Source: Prevotella sp. E13-27
GTDB taxonomy: Bacteria > Bacteroidota > Bacteroidia > Bacteroidales > Bacteroidaceae
Reading direction: 5' to 3'
Assembly (NCBI RefSeq): GCF_023217965.1
Contig: NZ_JALPSC010000002.1
Coordinates: 558,001 to 622,000 of the forward strand
DNA: 64,000 nt
The translations under genes were made by a program, and so were the position numbers. Positions 18,392 through 26,343 of this stretch are shown here, piece by piece; position 1 is the first letter of the stretch; every line of letters starts with the position of its first letter. The notes under the pieces are model-generated. The model was not told the DNA's origin. It worked only from the letters and a program-made list of their open reading frames with translations, and ran no database searches.

Positions 18392-18501
18392 GTTCTTACT
18401 AATTACTTGTGGCGTTCTTACTAAACGCTGTATGTGTTCTTACTAAACGCTGTATGTGTTCTTACTAAACGCTGTACGTATTCTTTCTAAACACTGCGTT
18501 T
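18392..18501 (+). repeat. 22-nt tandem repeat array A (five units)
   Basis: Five consecutive 22-nt units begin at 18392, 18414, 18436, 18458 and 18480. Units 2 and 3 are identical and unit 4 differs by one base. All three begin with GTTCTTACTAAACGCTGTA. Units 1 and 5 are degenerate. The array fills the gap between the serA terminator and the 3' end of the convergent YraN-fusion gene. The same 13-mer GTTCTTACTAAAC recurs, inverted, at 49399-49486. The period is not a multiple of three and there are no spacers, so this is neither coding nor CRISPR. Confidence 0.9.
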
Positions 18502-18510
18502 ATTGTTTTG

Positions 18511-19191
18511 CTATCTTCTTGACAATGCAAAGTCTTCTATATGATTGATTTGTGGATTCGTACAACCAGGCTGTCCTATAACGGTGATGACATCGAAGCG
18601 CCAGAGACAGCCTTCACTGCAATAATGTAAGTAGTGATTGATAGCGTATCGCAGGTTGCGCTGTTTCTTGTAGTCAACTGCCTGTTCTGGCTCCATGAGG
18701 TCGTTGTTGCGGCGCGCTTTCACTTCAACGAACACGATGCAGTCACGCTGTTGGGCAATGATGTCAATGTCACGATGGGATGAGTGCCAGTCGCGCTCAA
18801 GGATTACATAGCCCTTTTCTCTCAGATAAGCGACAGCCATTTCTTCGCCCCAGACGCCTGTCTGATGGTGAGTTGGGGTAGAGAAGTTGTTCTTCGAGTC
18901 TGCATTTTGCCTTTCTTTGTGAAGCATGGTACCACATCTTTTTATGGCATCAGTCATGTTGTCGTCTGGGCTACCAATATTTATCAGTAGTCGTTCAATT
19001 GCCTTGAAGATTTTCTCTGCTTCTGTGATGTTTCTTTTGCTAACTTCTTGTCTCAGCATGTCAACAGCAGCCCAGAACATCGCCTTTGAGGCTTGAGGCC
19101 TTTTGTCGTGGGCATAGACTTCGCGAGCAGCATTGTAGGCGTCCTCTATGACTCCTTGACGACGTAGTTCGTAAACATCATTTAATGTCAT
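18511..19191 (-). CDS. YraN/UPF0102 nuclease-like domain fused to a helical N-terminal domain
   Basis: The 226-aa product carries a UPF0102 (YraN) domain in its C-terminal ~120 residues. The restriction-nuclease-type core is GEEMAVAYLREKGYVILERD, then RDIDIIA and VFVEVKARR, that is a D-(x)n-ExK active site. YraN proteins are normally about 120 aa and alone. Here about 95 extra helical residues (starting MTLNDVYELRRQGVIEDA) precede the domain and resemble one or two TPR-like helix pairs. ATG 19191 is chosen because the upstream alternative (19230) lies inside a terminator hairpin. The cellular role of YraN is not established. Confidence 0.8.
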   Translation of the reverse strand: MTLNDVYELRRQGVIEDAYNAAREVYAHDKRPQASKAMFWAAVDMLRQEVSKRNITEAEKIFKAIERLLINIGSPDDNMTDAIKRCGTMLHKERQNADSKNNFSTPTHHQTGVWGEEMAVAYLREKGYVILERDWHSSHRDIDIIAQQRDCIVFVEVKARRNNDLMEPEQAVDYKKQRNLRYAINHYLHYCSEGCLWRFDVITVIGQPGCTNPQINHIEDFALSRR

Positions 19192-19215
19192 TGTGCAGCT
19201 TAGGTTTTCTTTTTT

Positions 19216-19249
19216 AAAAAAGCCCCGCAAGTTGTTACTTACAGGACTT
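19216..19249 (-). terminator. Strong intrinsic terminator just upstream of the YraN-fusion gene
   Basis: On the minus strand AAGTCCTGTAAGT pairs over 13 bp (including G-U pairs) with ACTTGCGGGGCTT across a 4-base loop, followed by six T. It ends about 25 bases before the ATG at 19191 and no -7 box is visible between them. Confidence 0.75.
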
Positions 19250-19264
19250 TTTGTGACTACTCAC

Positions 19265-19294
19265 AAAAAAAGACATTGCCTTTCGGCGATGTCT
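19265..19294 (-). terminator. Intrinsic terminator of tRNA-His
   Basis: On the minus strand AGACATCGCC pairs with GGCAATGTCT around the loop GAAA, followed by a run of T. It begins 9 bases after the tRNA. Confidence 0.88.
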
Positions 19295-19302
19295 CCTGTT
19301 GG

Positions 19303-19377
19303 GGTGCCCGGACGGACTCGAACCGTCGACATTCAGAACCACAATCTGACGCTCTAACCAACTGAACTACGGGCACC
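19303..19377 (-). tRNA. tRNA-His (anticodon GTG)
   Basis: The cloverleaf has acceptor GTGCCCG/CGGGCAC, an extra 5' G (G-1) facing discriminator C as is universal for tRNA-His, and anticodon stem TCAGA/TCTGA with loop TTGTGGT giving GTG. The T arm contains GGTTCGAGTCC. CCA is not encoded. Confidence 0.97.
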
Positions 19378-19398
19378 ATTTTAAATGGTCAATTGCAT

Positions 19399-19451
19399 CC
19401 CCTTTCGGTTTTGCGAGTGCAAAGGTAAGTATTAATTTCGGAATCGCCAAA
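19399..19451 (-). promoter_or_regulatory. tRNA-His promoter and conserved leader
   Basis: On the minus strand, TACCTTTG (19420-19427) is an exact -7 box and TTTG (19448-19451) lies 20 bases upstream. Downstream of the -7 box the leader (CACTCGCAAAA, then CCGAAAGGGG) closely matches the one before tRNA-Ser. Confidence 0.78.
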
Positions 19452-19532
19452 TGTTTTCAAGCTTTTTTTAAACAATCTGCAAAAAGTAATGTGATTTATG
19501 AAAAAAAGTATGTCTATTTGAAATAATCTTCT

Positions 19533-19540
19533 TATATTTG
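19533..19540 (+). promoter_or_regulatory. -7 box before the first glycosyltransferase
   Basis: TATATTTG matches TAnnTTTG and is followed by CA. It lies 27 bases before the ATG at 19568 and no good -33 box is visible. Confidence 0.5.
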
Positions 19541-19567
19541 CAGATGAAAGTGAGCGAATACTAAAGT

Positions 19568-20725
19568 ATGTCAGTAGAAAAGAAATATAAGATTGTTTAT
19601 TGCACACCTGCCCTCTATATGGCTGGTGGCGTTGAGCGTGTGCTGACGCTTAAGGCCAATTATTTTGCTGAACACTTTGGTTATGATATTACAATCATTC
19701 TGACAGAAGGTAAAGATAAACCTCTTTTTTATCCATTATCGAATAAGATTAAGGTGGTGAATCTTAATATAGGTTTCGAGGAGCTTTGGACTTGCTCATT
19801 TATTAAGAAGGTTTTTGTGTATCTTAAAAAGCAACGCCAATTCAAAAAAGCGCTGACCAAAGAGCTGATGAGTATTCGTCCTGATATTACCGTTAGCCTT
19901 TTGCGCCGCGAAATCAATTTCATTAATGATATCCCCGATGGTAGTCGCAAAATTGGAGAGTTGCACATAAACCGTGCCAACTATCGTAATTTCAGCACTC
20001 AGAATGTGGGATTAGTCAAACGTCTTTTTGCCAAATATTGGTCACATAATCTAGTCGCTCATTTGTGCCGTCTAGATAAGCTTGTCGTCCTGACGGAGAA
20101 AGATCGCGAAGCATGGGTTGAACTAGACAATGTTGTAGCTATTCCTGATCCGTTGTCGCTATATCCTAAGACGGTTAGTCCTCTTACGGAAAAACGTGTT
20201 GTAGCAGTTGCTCGCTATTCTCATGAAAAAGGTATTGACCTGCTTCTGCAGGCGTGGGCATTGGTGGAGAAACAAACTGACGGATGGCGATTGGATGTTT
20301 ATGGTGATGGTGACCGCATACCCTACAATCAGCTGATTGAGGATTTGCGCATAGATAGGTCGCGCTGTGAGTTGCACGGACGTACAGATAATGTAGAGAC
20401 CGAGTATATTAATAGCGGTATTTTTGTACTCAGTTCACGTTTCGAAGGTTTTGGTATGGTGCTTACTGAGGCTATGGCCTGCGGATTGCCTGTCGTTTCC
20501 TTTGATTGTCCATGGGGACCTCGTTCCATTCTCTCCGATGGCAATGACGGTTCGTTGGTAGAAAATGGTAATGTGGAAGCTTTATCTGACAGCTTGATTC
20601 GACTGATGGGGGACGAAGACCTTCGTCACAGAATGGCTGCTAACGGAATTAAAAACGTACAGCGATTTAGTATAGGTTCTATTGCAGAATGTTGGAAACA
20701 GTTATTTGAAAGTACAGTACGATGA
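19568..20725 (+). CDS. Family 4 glycosyltransferase (GT-B fold)
   Basis: The 385-aa product is a retaining GT4 enzyme. The N-terminal acceptor domain has the loop YMAGGVERVL. The C-terminal donor domain begins around VVAVARYSHEKGIDLLLQAW and contains the EX7E motif in SRFEGFGMVLTEAMACGLPVV. There is no signal peptide or membrane helix, so it would act at the inner membrane face on a lipid-linked glycan. Its stop overlaps the next start (20722), so the first genes of this locus are coupled. It resembles the 23136 gene. Donor and acceptor sugars are unknown. Confidence 0.88.
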   Translation: MSVEKKYKIVYCTPALYMAGGVERVLTLKANYFAEHFGYDITIILTEGKDKPLFYPLSNKIKVVNLNIGFEELWTCSFIKKVFVYLKKQRQFKKALTKELMSIRPDITVSLLRREINFINDIPDGSRKIGELHINRANYRNFSTQNVGLVKRLFAKYWSHNLVAHLCRLDKLVVLTEKDREAWVELDNVVAIPDPLSLYPKTVSPLTEKRVVAVARYSHEKGIDLLLQAWALVEKQTDGWRLDVYGDGDRIPYNQLIEDLRIDRSRCELHGRTDNVETEYINSGIFVLSSRFEGFGMVLTEAMACGLPVVSFDCPWGPRSILSDGNDGSLVENGNVEALSDSLIRLMGDEDLRHRMAANGIKNVQRFSIGSIAECWKQLFESTVR

Positions 20726-21873
20726 AGATATTATTTTTGGTATATCACGGATTCTCTGAACATAGTGGTATCTCGAAGAAGATACACTATCAGGTGAAAG
20801 GTCTGAAAGAAAATGGGCATGATGTGCGTTTATGTTATTATGACTTTAATAACGATGGGCACCGTTGTCGCTTTGTCGATGGTGAGATAATCAAAGACTA
20901 TGGAAAAGGGAAATGGGCAGGATTTCGCCAGCGAATGGACTATGGTTGCATTTTTGACTATTGTCTTCGAGAAAAGATAGAATTTGTCTATGCCCGTTGC
21001 TTTATGAATGCCAATCCTTGGCTTGTCCGTTTCTTCAAGCAACTGAAACGGGCTGGCATTAAGACGGTGACAGAGATACCTACCTATCCTTATGACCAAG
21101 AATTCACAGGAAGTAGTGATTGGAATATGAAACTCGACCTGTGGCTGGACAAACATTATCGTTGCAAACTATACCGTCAGCAGGATGCTGTAGTGACTTT
21201 TTCCGATGCAGAAGAGATTTTTGGTAAACGTACAATCCGCATCAGCAATGGTGTTGATTTCGATAGTATTCCGCTCTATCAGCCATCAACTATCAGCCAT
21301 CAATCATCAGAACTCCATCTCATTGGAGTAGCCGAGGTACATTTCTGGCACGGCTTTGATCGTCTGGTAGCAGGCATCGGCGAATATTACAAGCAAGGTG
21401 GAAAGCGTGAAGTCTTTTTCCATATCGTGGGAGGAGTACATCCTGACTATATGCACGACCTTCCACAGGCTCCTGGCTTCCAAACACTTATCGACAAGTA
21501 CAATATCTCAAACAGGATTATTTTTCACGGAACACTCTTTGGCAACGAATTGGATGAAGTGTTTAATCAATGTCAGTTTGCCATTGGTTCACTAGGACGT
21601 CATCGTAGTGGTATTACAGTCATCAAAACCCTGAAGAATAGAGAATATGCCACTCGAGGTATTCCTTTCATCTATAGCGAGCAAGATAGCGACTTTGACC
21701 AGCAGCCTTACGTTTTGAAGGCTCCTGCTGACGAGTCACCCATTGACATCCAACAGATTATTGACTTCATAGACCACTTTAGTAAGAAGCCCGAAGAGAT
21801 TCGTAAAACGGTTGAACATCTTACATGGAAAATACAGATGCAGAAAGTCGTGGGTGCCATTGACATTAAATAA
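20722..21873 (+). CDS. Glycosyltransferase (GT-B, GT4-like)
   Basis: The 383-aa product starts with the N-terminal pattern VYHGFSEHSGISKKIHYQVKGL seen in GT-B enzymes that build surface glycans, in split form here. The inter-domain junction is at IRISNGVDFDSIP, and the donor domain has EVHFWHGFDRLV and NRIIFHGTLFG. The usual EX7E motif is not clear, so activity is likely but less certain than for its neighbours. It overlaps the preceding gene by four bases (ATGA). A 14-base tandem duplication inside the gene (21276-21303) has expanded the inter-domain linker. Confidence 0.75.
   Translation: MKILFLVYHGFSEHSGISKKIHYQVKGLKENGHDVRLCYYDFNNDGHRCRFVDGEIIKDYGKGKWAGFRQRMDYGCIFDYCLREKIEFVYARCFMNANPWLVRFFKQLKRAGIKTVTEIPTYPYDQEFTGSSDWNMKLDLWLDKHYRCKLYRQQDAVVTFSDAEEIFGKRTIRISNGVDFDSIPLYQPSTISHQSSELHLIGVAEVHFWHGFDRLVAGIGEYYKQGGKREVFFHIVGGVHPDYMHDLPQAPGFQTLIDKYNISNRIIFHGTLFGNELDEVFNQCQFAIGSLGRHRSGITVIKTLKNREYATRGIPFIYSEQDSDFDQQPYVLKAPADESPIDIQQIIDFIDHFSKKPEEIRKTVEHLTWKIQMQKVVGAIDIK
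21276..21310 (+). repeat. 14-base tandem repeat inside the 20722 glycosyltransferase gene
   Basis: CTATCAGCCATCAA occurs at 21276-21289 and again at 21290-21303, followed by the related word TCATCAG. As 14 is not a multiple of three, the copies are read in different frames (YQPS then ISHQ). It falls at the presumed inter-domain linker. Confidence 0.8.
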
Positions 21874-21885
21874 GACATAATTAAT

Positions 21886-22917
21886 ATGGAATATTACGTA
21901 ACGATTGGAATACCAGTTTACAATGTAGAAAAATACATTTCCAAGACGTTGGAGTCTGCATTGGCTCAGACATTTCCTAGTATAGAATTCCTTGTGCTTG
22001 ATGATTGCGGAACAGACGCTTCTATGGATATCGTTCGAGATCTGCAGTCAAGGCATCCTCGTGGTTGTGATATTCGTATTGTATCTCAGCCTCAAAATAT
22101 GGGGATAGGCGAAGCGCGAAACAAAATACTTGATACTGCCAGTGGAAAGTATCTTTATTTTATGGATGCTGACGATACAATAGAAGCGAATACTATTGAA
22201 TTGCTTTATGATAATGCTAAACGATATAATGCAGACATCGTATATGGATCTTATGAGCGAATAGAAACCTTTGGCGATGAAGTGAAGCATGTGTCGTTTC
22301 GATTTGAATCAAAAAAATTCTTGCAGGAGGATGAGTTTGCCTCTTGGGCTTATGATTCTTATGGTAATCTGCCGGCTATGGTTTGGAATATGCTTATTGA
22401 TATAGACATATTTCGAAAGAATGCGTTACGTTTCCCATCGGTTAGTTATTGGGAAGATTTTGCTATGACTACTGATCTGCCTACATATATTAATCGTGCC
22501 GTACTTCTTCCAGACATTACCTATCATTACTATTGTCGCGTCAATTCTGCGTCAAATTTTCAGAAACGCAGTCGTATAGAAAAGAAGGAAATAGAGGATG
22601 TTATCAGTGCGATGGCTATAGTGAAGCGCAATAGTAACAGGATTGCTAACAAACCTTACTTTCATAAGCGAATGCTAAAGGTGATGAAGACCCATTTCTT
22701 TATGTGTCAGTCAATCTTGCGCAACAGGTCATTGATTTCACCTTCTTTCACAGCTCGTGAGATTCGTGATGTAATGAAATCACCGCTCTCCTTCGCTGAA
22801 ACTCTTATGCTGAAAGGATTGAGGACTAAGAATTTGATTTTCTATTCTCTTGGTATATTACCTTCATCAATTTCGGTGACTTTGATGAAAATGACATTAC
22901 ACCATAATAAGGGGTAA
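21886..22917 (+). CDS. Family 2 glycosyltransferase
   Basis: The 343-aa product is an inverting GT-A enzyme. It opens with YVTIGIPVYNVEKYISKTL, has the first nucleotide-binding Asp pair in LVLDDCGTDAS and the DXD-like motif YFMDADDT. The C-terminal half resembles WcaA/capsular GT2 proteins and ends in basic helices. It lies 12 bases after the preceding GT gene and is probably the last gene of that operon; a 218-base gap follows. The sugar specificity cannot be read. Confidence 0.9.
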   Translation: MEYYVTIGIPVYNVEKYISKTLESALAQTFPSIEFLVLDDCGTDASMDIVRDLQSRHPRGCDIRIVSQPQNMGIGEARNKILDTASGKYLYFMDADDTIEANTIELLYDNAKRYNADIVYGSYERIETFGDEVKHVSFRFESKKFLQEDEFASWAYDSYGNLPAMVWNMLIDIDIFRKNALRFPSVSYWEDFAMTTDLPTYINRAVLLPDITYHYYCRVNSASNFQKRSRIEKKEIEDVISAMAIVKRNSNRIANKPYFHKRMLKVMKTHFFMCQSILRNRSLISPSFTAREIRDVMKSPLSFAETLMLKGLRTKNLIFYSLGILPSSISVTLMKMTLHHNKG

Positions 22918-23135
22918 TTTGTTTTTTTACTATTGAAATTTGTAGAATTCAAAATAACAATAAATGATTTCGATATTAATTTTTCCTTGATGTTAATCGC
23001 ACCTTTTAACTATCTGACTAATATTTCATATGTCAGACATAACTACTTTAATATGGAACGTATTGTAAGTAAATTGTCCCATATATTTGATTCTCTTCAT
23101 CGTATTCATTCATAAGATTTTTAAAGGTCTATTTC

Positions 23136-24275
23136 ATGTACAGAATAGTATATGTTATTGAATCTATTGCCATTACTGGTGGCTTAGAACGTGTTATTAT
23201 TGATAAATTGAATGCCCTTTCCAACGCTGACTACGATGTCATTTTGCTGACCACTAGCCAAGGGACTCACCCCTTTGCTTATCCCTTAAATACTTGTGTT
23301 CGCCACATTGACTTAGCCACTCCTTTTCACCATTGTTATCGTTATAGTATTTTGCGTCGTAGCTGGAATCTTTATAAGATGCACTGTTTGTTCCGTCAAC
23401 GCTTAGTCAGCCAACTTGCTTCGTTAAAGCCTGATGTCATCGTTTGTGTTCAGCCTTCTTCGTTGTATAATTTGGTTCGAAAAGTTGTGAAGAAACGTAT
23501 ACCAATTGTCGTTGAGTCTCATATATCTTACTGTGGTCATAACTTCGAAAAAGAATCAATTATGAAAAGACTCAACACAAATAGGATTAACCGTCAGCTA
23601 TGCAAGGCCGATACCATAGTGTCGCTTACACATGGCGATGCAAAAGAGTGGGGACGTTTTACTCAAAAAGTGGTTGTTATCCCCAATATCGTTCATCTTA
23701 ATAATACGGGACGCCTAAGTACGCTTACAGCTAAAAAGGCTATTTATCCTTGTCGATTAGAGTGGCAGAAGGGACTCTTCGAACTTCTCGACGTATGGGC
23801 TATGGTTCAAAAACGCTTTCCTGATTGGCAGCTCGACATCTATGGAGAGGGTAGTCTGCACGATGAGCTTTCGTCAATAATTGTTCGTCGCCAGCTTAAT
23901 ATAGTCCTTCATCCTGCCGAGGCTGATATATTTAGTCGCTATCTCGACAGTTCTATGCTCTTGCTTACCTCTGTCTATGAACCTTTTGGGCTCATCATGC
24001 CTGAGGCAATGTCATGTGGGTTGCCCGTGGTTGCTTTCGACTGCCTATATGGTCCATCAGAAATTATAACAGATGGTGAGGATGGCTTCTTGGTGAAAGA
24101 TCGGGATATAGAGGCTTTTGCTCAGCGTGTTTGTCAGTTGATAGAGAATGTAGAACTACGCCAACAGATGGGTAAGAAAGCTGTCCAAAATGCCCAGCGC
24201 TATTCTGCTGACAACATTATGCCTAAATGGCACGAACTATTTGAAAGCCTGATGAAGCAGAGTAATAAACAGTAA
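23136..24275 (+). CDS. Family 4 glycosyltransferase
   Basis: The 379-aa product is a GT-B enzyme closely similar in layout to the 19568 gene: IVYVIESIAITGGLERVI at the start, AIYPCRLEWQKGLFELLDVW at the start of the donor domain, and the EX7E segment SVYEPFGLIMPEAMSCGLPVV. The two look like paralogs within one locus. It is transcribed rightward, convergent with the next GT2 gene. It has no signal peptide. Donor and acceptor are unknown. Confidence 0.88.
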   Translation: MYRIVYVIESIAITGGLERVIIDKLNALSNADYDVILLTTSQGTHPFAYPLNTCVRHIDLATPFHHCYRYSILRRSWNLYKMHCLFRQRLVSQLASLKPDVIVCVQPSSLYNLVRKVVKKRIPIVVESHISYCGHNFEKESIMKRLNTNRINRQLCKADTIVSLTHGDAKEWGRFTQKVVVIPNIVHLNNTGRLSTLTAKKAIYPCRLEWQKGLFELLDVWAMVQKRFPDWQLDIYGEGSLHDELSSIIVRRQLNIVLHPAEADIFSRYLDSSMLLLTSVYEPFGLIMPEAMSCGLPVVAFDCLYGPSEIITDGEDGFLVKDRDIEAFAQRVCQLIENVELRQQMGKKAVQNAQRYSADNIMPKWHELFESLMKQSNKQ

Positions 24276-24316
24276 TGAGGATGCCTCGAACGCATCTCAA
24301 TTGCAGGGAGGGCTTT

Positions 24317-25312
24317 TCATTTAAGCTTCCTCAAAAGCATTTGCTTGCTGTAGATGATGAATGCAAAAACGGTGAGAGGTAGTTGATTGTACATGTACGC
24401 CCACATCCGTTGTCTTTTGTCGTGGTTGAATGTTAGATGCGGTATTTGTTCCTTCAAAAAGTTTATAGCCTGACAGACTTCGGAAAAATTTCGCAGATGT
24501 CCGCATGCTATGGCGCAAATATGTGTATAGAAGATAGAAAAAAGTAAATCGTCTTGCTGATAGGCTGTTTCTGGCGACAAAGATAATGACCTCGATAGCT
24601 CCCATGATTTTCGGATGGCTATGGAGGTATCGTTAGATCTTTTTAGACTATATTTGGAGGCTGCAGATTCATGCCCTCTTCGGTAAATATTTAAAAGCCA
24701 TGAAGTCCTAAGACATTTTTTTACTTTTAGAAAACACTCGTTGGTAAATGGCACGTCTTGCGCATATATGCCAGGAACAAACGAAATGTTGTTTTCATGC
24801 AAGAATTTTCTCCGATAGACGGAGCGCCAGTACCAGCGGCAATATTTCTCGTACAGTATGTCTTTTCCAGAAATCTCTGTTGTCTTGAATGCCTCTTGTT
24901 GTTTGATGGGATGCTGTGGTATGTTGTTTATTTCTTCATCGTTCATTTGTACAAAGTCTGCCATGATGATATCTGCTTTCTCGGCTAATACCTTCTCTAG
25001 AAGTGGCTTCACACTATAATCAATCAGCATGTCGTCTGAGTCAGGCATCAAAATATATTCTCCTTTGGCTATGGCAATCCCATTGTTACGGGCTACTGAA
25101 AGACCTTGATTCTCTTGATTGATAACAGTAATATTGCTATGGGCTGGAATGATATCTGCAATCATTTCCATGCTCTTGTCCTTGGTACCGTCATTAACAA
25201 TGATTACTTCAAATTGGTTTTCGTTAAGTCCTTGCCGATAAATACTTTCAATACATGGGCGAATGTATTTCTCTACATTGTAAATGGGAATGATAATGCT
25301 TAAGTCAATCAT
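24317..25312 (-). CDS. Family 2 glycosyltransferase
   Basis: The 331-aa product begins MIDLSIIIPIYNVEKYI, followed by QFEVIIVNDGTKDKS and the DXD motif LMPDSDDM, all typical of GT2 enzymes of the EpsJ/WcaA kind. ATG 25312 is preferred over an in-frame ATG at 25354, because 25354 lies within the -7 box. The gene is leftward and shares a divergent promoter region with the GT2 gene at 25446. Confidence 0.88.
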   Translation of the reverse strand: MIDLSIIIPIYNVEKYIRPCIESIYRQGLNENQFEVIIVNDGTKDKSMEMIADIIPAHSNITVINQENQGLSVARNNGIAIAKGEYILMPDSDDMLIDYSVKPLLEKVLAEKADIIMADFVQMNDEEINNIPQHPIKQQEAFKTTEISGKDILYEKYCRWYWRSVYRRKFLHENNISFVPGIYAQDVPFTNECFLKVKKCLRTSWLLNIYRRGHESAASKYSLKRSNDTSIAIRKSWELSRSLSLSPETAYQQDDLLFSIFYTHICAIACGHLRNFSEVCQAINFLKEQIPHLTFNHDKRQRMWAYMYNQLPLTVFAFIIYSKQMLLRKLK

Positions 25313-25351
25313 TTTTGTTAATCGATTAGTAATAATAGCAATTTTGCTTTG

Positions 25352-25383
25352 CAAATATATCGTTTTTGAGGGAATATGCCAAA
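25352..25383 (-). promoter_or_regulatory. Promoter of the 24317 GT2 gene
   Basis: On the minus strand TATATTTG (25352-25359) is the -7 box and TTTG (25380-25383) the -33 box, 20 bases apart. Confidence 0.65.
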
Positions 25384-25402
25384 TTTTACGCTTGAAAAAT
25401 AA

Positions 25403-25429
25403 TTGTTTCGCTTTTTTTTATTATCTTTG
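25403..25429 (+). promoter_or_regulatory. Promoter of the 25446 GT2 gene
   Basis: TATCTTTG (25422-25429) is an exact -7 box; TTG at 25403-25405 is a possible -33 box with short spacing (16 bases). The predicted leader is about 10 bases. Confidence 0.5.
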
Positions 25430-25445
25430 CGATGTCTATGATATA

Positions 25446-26297
25446 ATGACTATGGAAAAATGGTATGAAAAATACTTGACAATCTATGGGAAACCTTTTG
25501 GTGAGGTTCCTCAAAATACTATTGAAATTATTCGTAAACAACTCCAAAGGCTGCAAAGCACAGAGCCGTTGGTTTCCGTTGTAGTTATTGCGTACAACGA
25601 AGAGTGTCGATTGGCTGCATGTTTGTGGTCATTAAGTGAGTTGCAAACAAAATATCCTATTGAGATACTAGGTGTTAATAATAACTCAAATGATAGGACA
25701 GAAGAAATATATCAATCATTATGTTTGCCTTATTATAACGAGACAAAACAAAGTCCTGGTTACGCACGTCAATGTGGATTATTGCATGCTAAAGGCAAAT
25801 ACCATTTTTTTATTGATGCCGATACTTTCTATCCTTCATGCTATGTTGATAAGATGATGTGTAAATTGACGAAAACGGATGTTTCTTGTGTGGGTACTTT
25901 TTGGAGTTTTTATCCTGATGAAAGTCATTCTCCTTTCAGCCTGTTTTTGTTTGAGTTTATACGTGATACTTTCTTTTGGGTACAACATTTCAAACGTCCT
26001 GAATTAAATATTCGTGGTATGACCTTCGCGTTCAATGCGGACTATGCTCGCCAATGTACAATTCGCACAGATATTCGTCGTGGTGAGGATGGATCGTTGG
26101 CACTTGAATTAAAAAGATTCGGGAAGATAGCATTTCTCTATAATCGTAAGGCTCGTCCTGTTACAGGTTATGGAACAATTGGCAACCAGTCGATGTGGCA
26201 AAGTTTCATAGACCATGTTAAGGTTCAGATGAAGGGTATTACTCGTATCTTCCATTCCACTAATCATTATGAAGATTCAGAAGATAATCTTATATAA
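25446..26297 (+). CDS. Family 2 glycosyltransferase
   Basis: The ~283-aa product has the GT2 core LVSVVVIAYNEECRLAACLWSL, GVNNNSNDRT and the DXD motif FIDADTFYP. Translation could in theory begin 54 codons earlier, but that stretch contains the promoter of this gene and of its divergent neighbour. The ATG at 25446 (or 25452) is therefore chosen. The C-terminal half (RRGEDGSLALELKRFGKIAF) carries the ED catalytic-base region. It is divergent from another GT2 gene. Confidence 0.85.
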   Translation: MTMEKWYEKYLTIYGKPFGEVPQNTIEIIRKQLQRLQSTEPLVSVVVIAYNEECRLAACLWSLSELQTKYPIEILGVNNNSNDRTEEIYQSLCLPYYNETKQSPGYARQCGLLHAKGKYHFFIDADTFYPSCYVDKMMCKLTKTDVSCVGTFWSFYPDESHSPFSLFLFEFIRDTFFWVQHFKRPELNIRGMTFAFNADYARQCTIRTDIRRGEDGSLALELKRFGKIAFLYNRKARPVTGYGTIGNQSMWQSFIDHVKVQMKGITRIFHSTNHYEDSEDNLI

Positions 26298-26343
26298 CAT
26301 AGAGCTTTTCATCTGAAAATAATTAGTATTATAGTACTCTATG

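Noticed and set aside
18392..18501. CRISPR array
   Set aside because: The units are contiguous at 22 nt with no unique spacers, there are no cas genes nearby, and only 9 of the 22 bases vary.
22933..23115. A 60-codon frame starting with TTG in the gap between two glycosyltransferase genes
   Set aside because: It has AT-rich composition, a weak start, no recognisable motif and no promoter. I regard the 218-base gap (22918-23135) as non-coding; nothing else was recognised in it.
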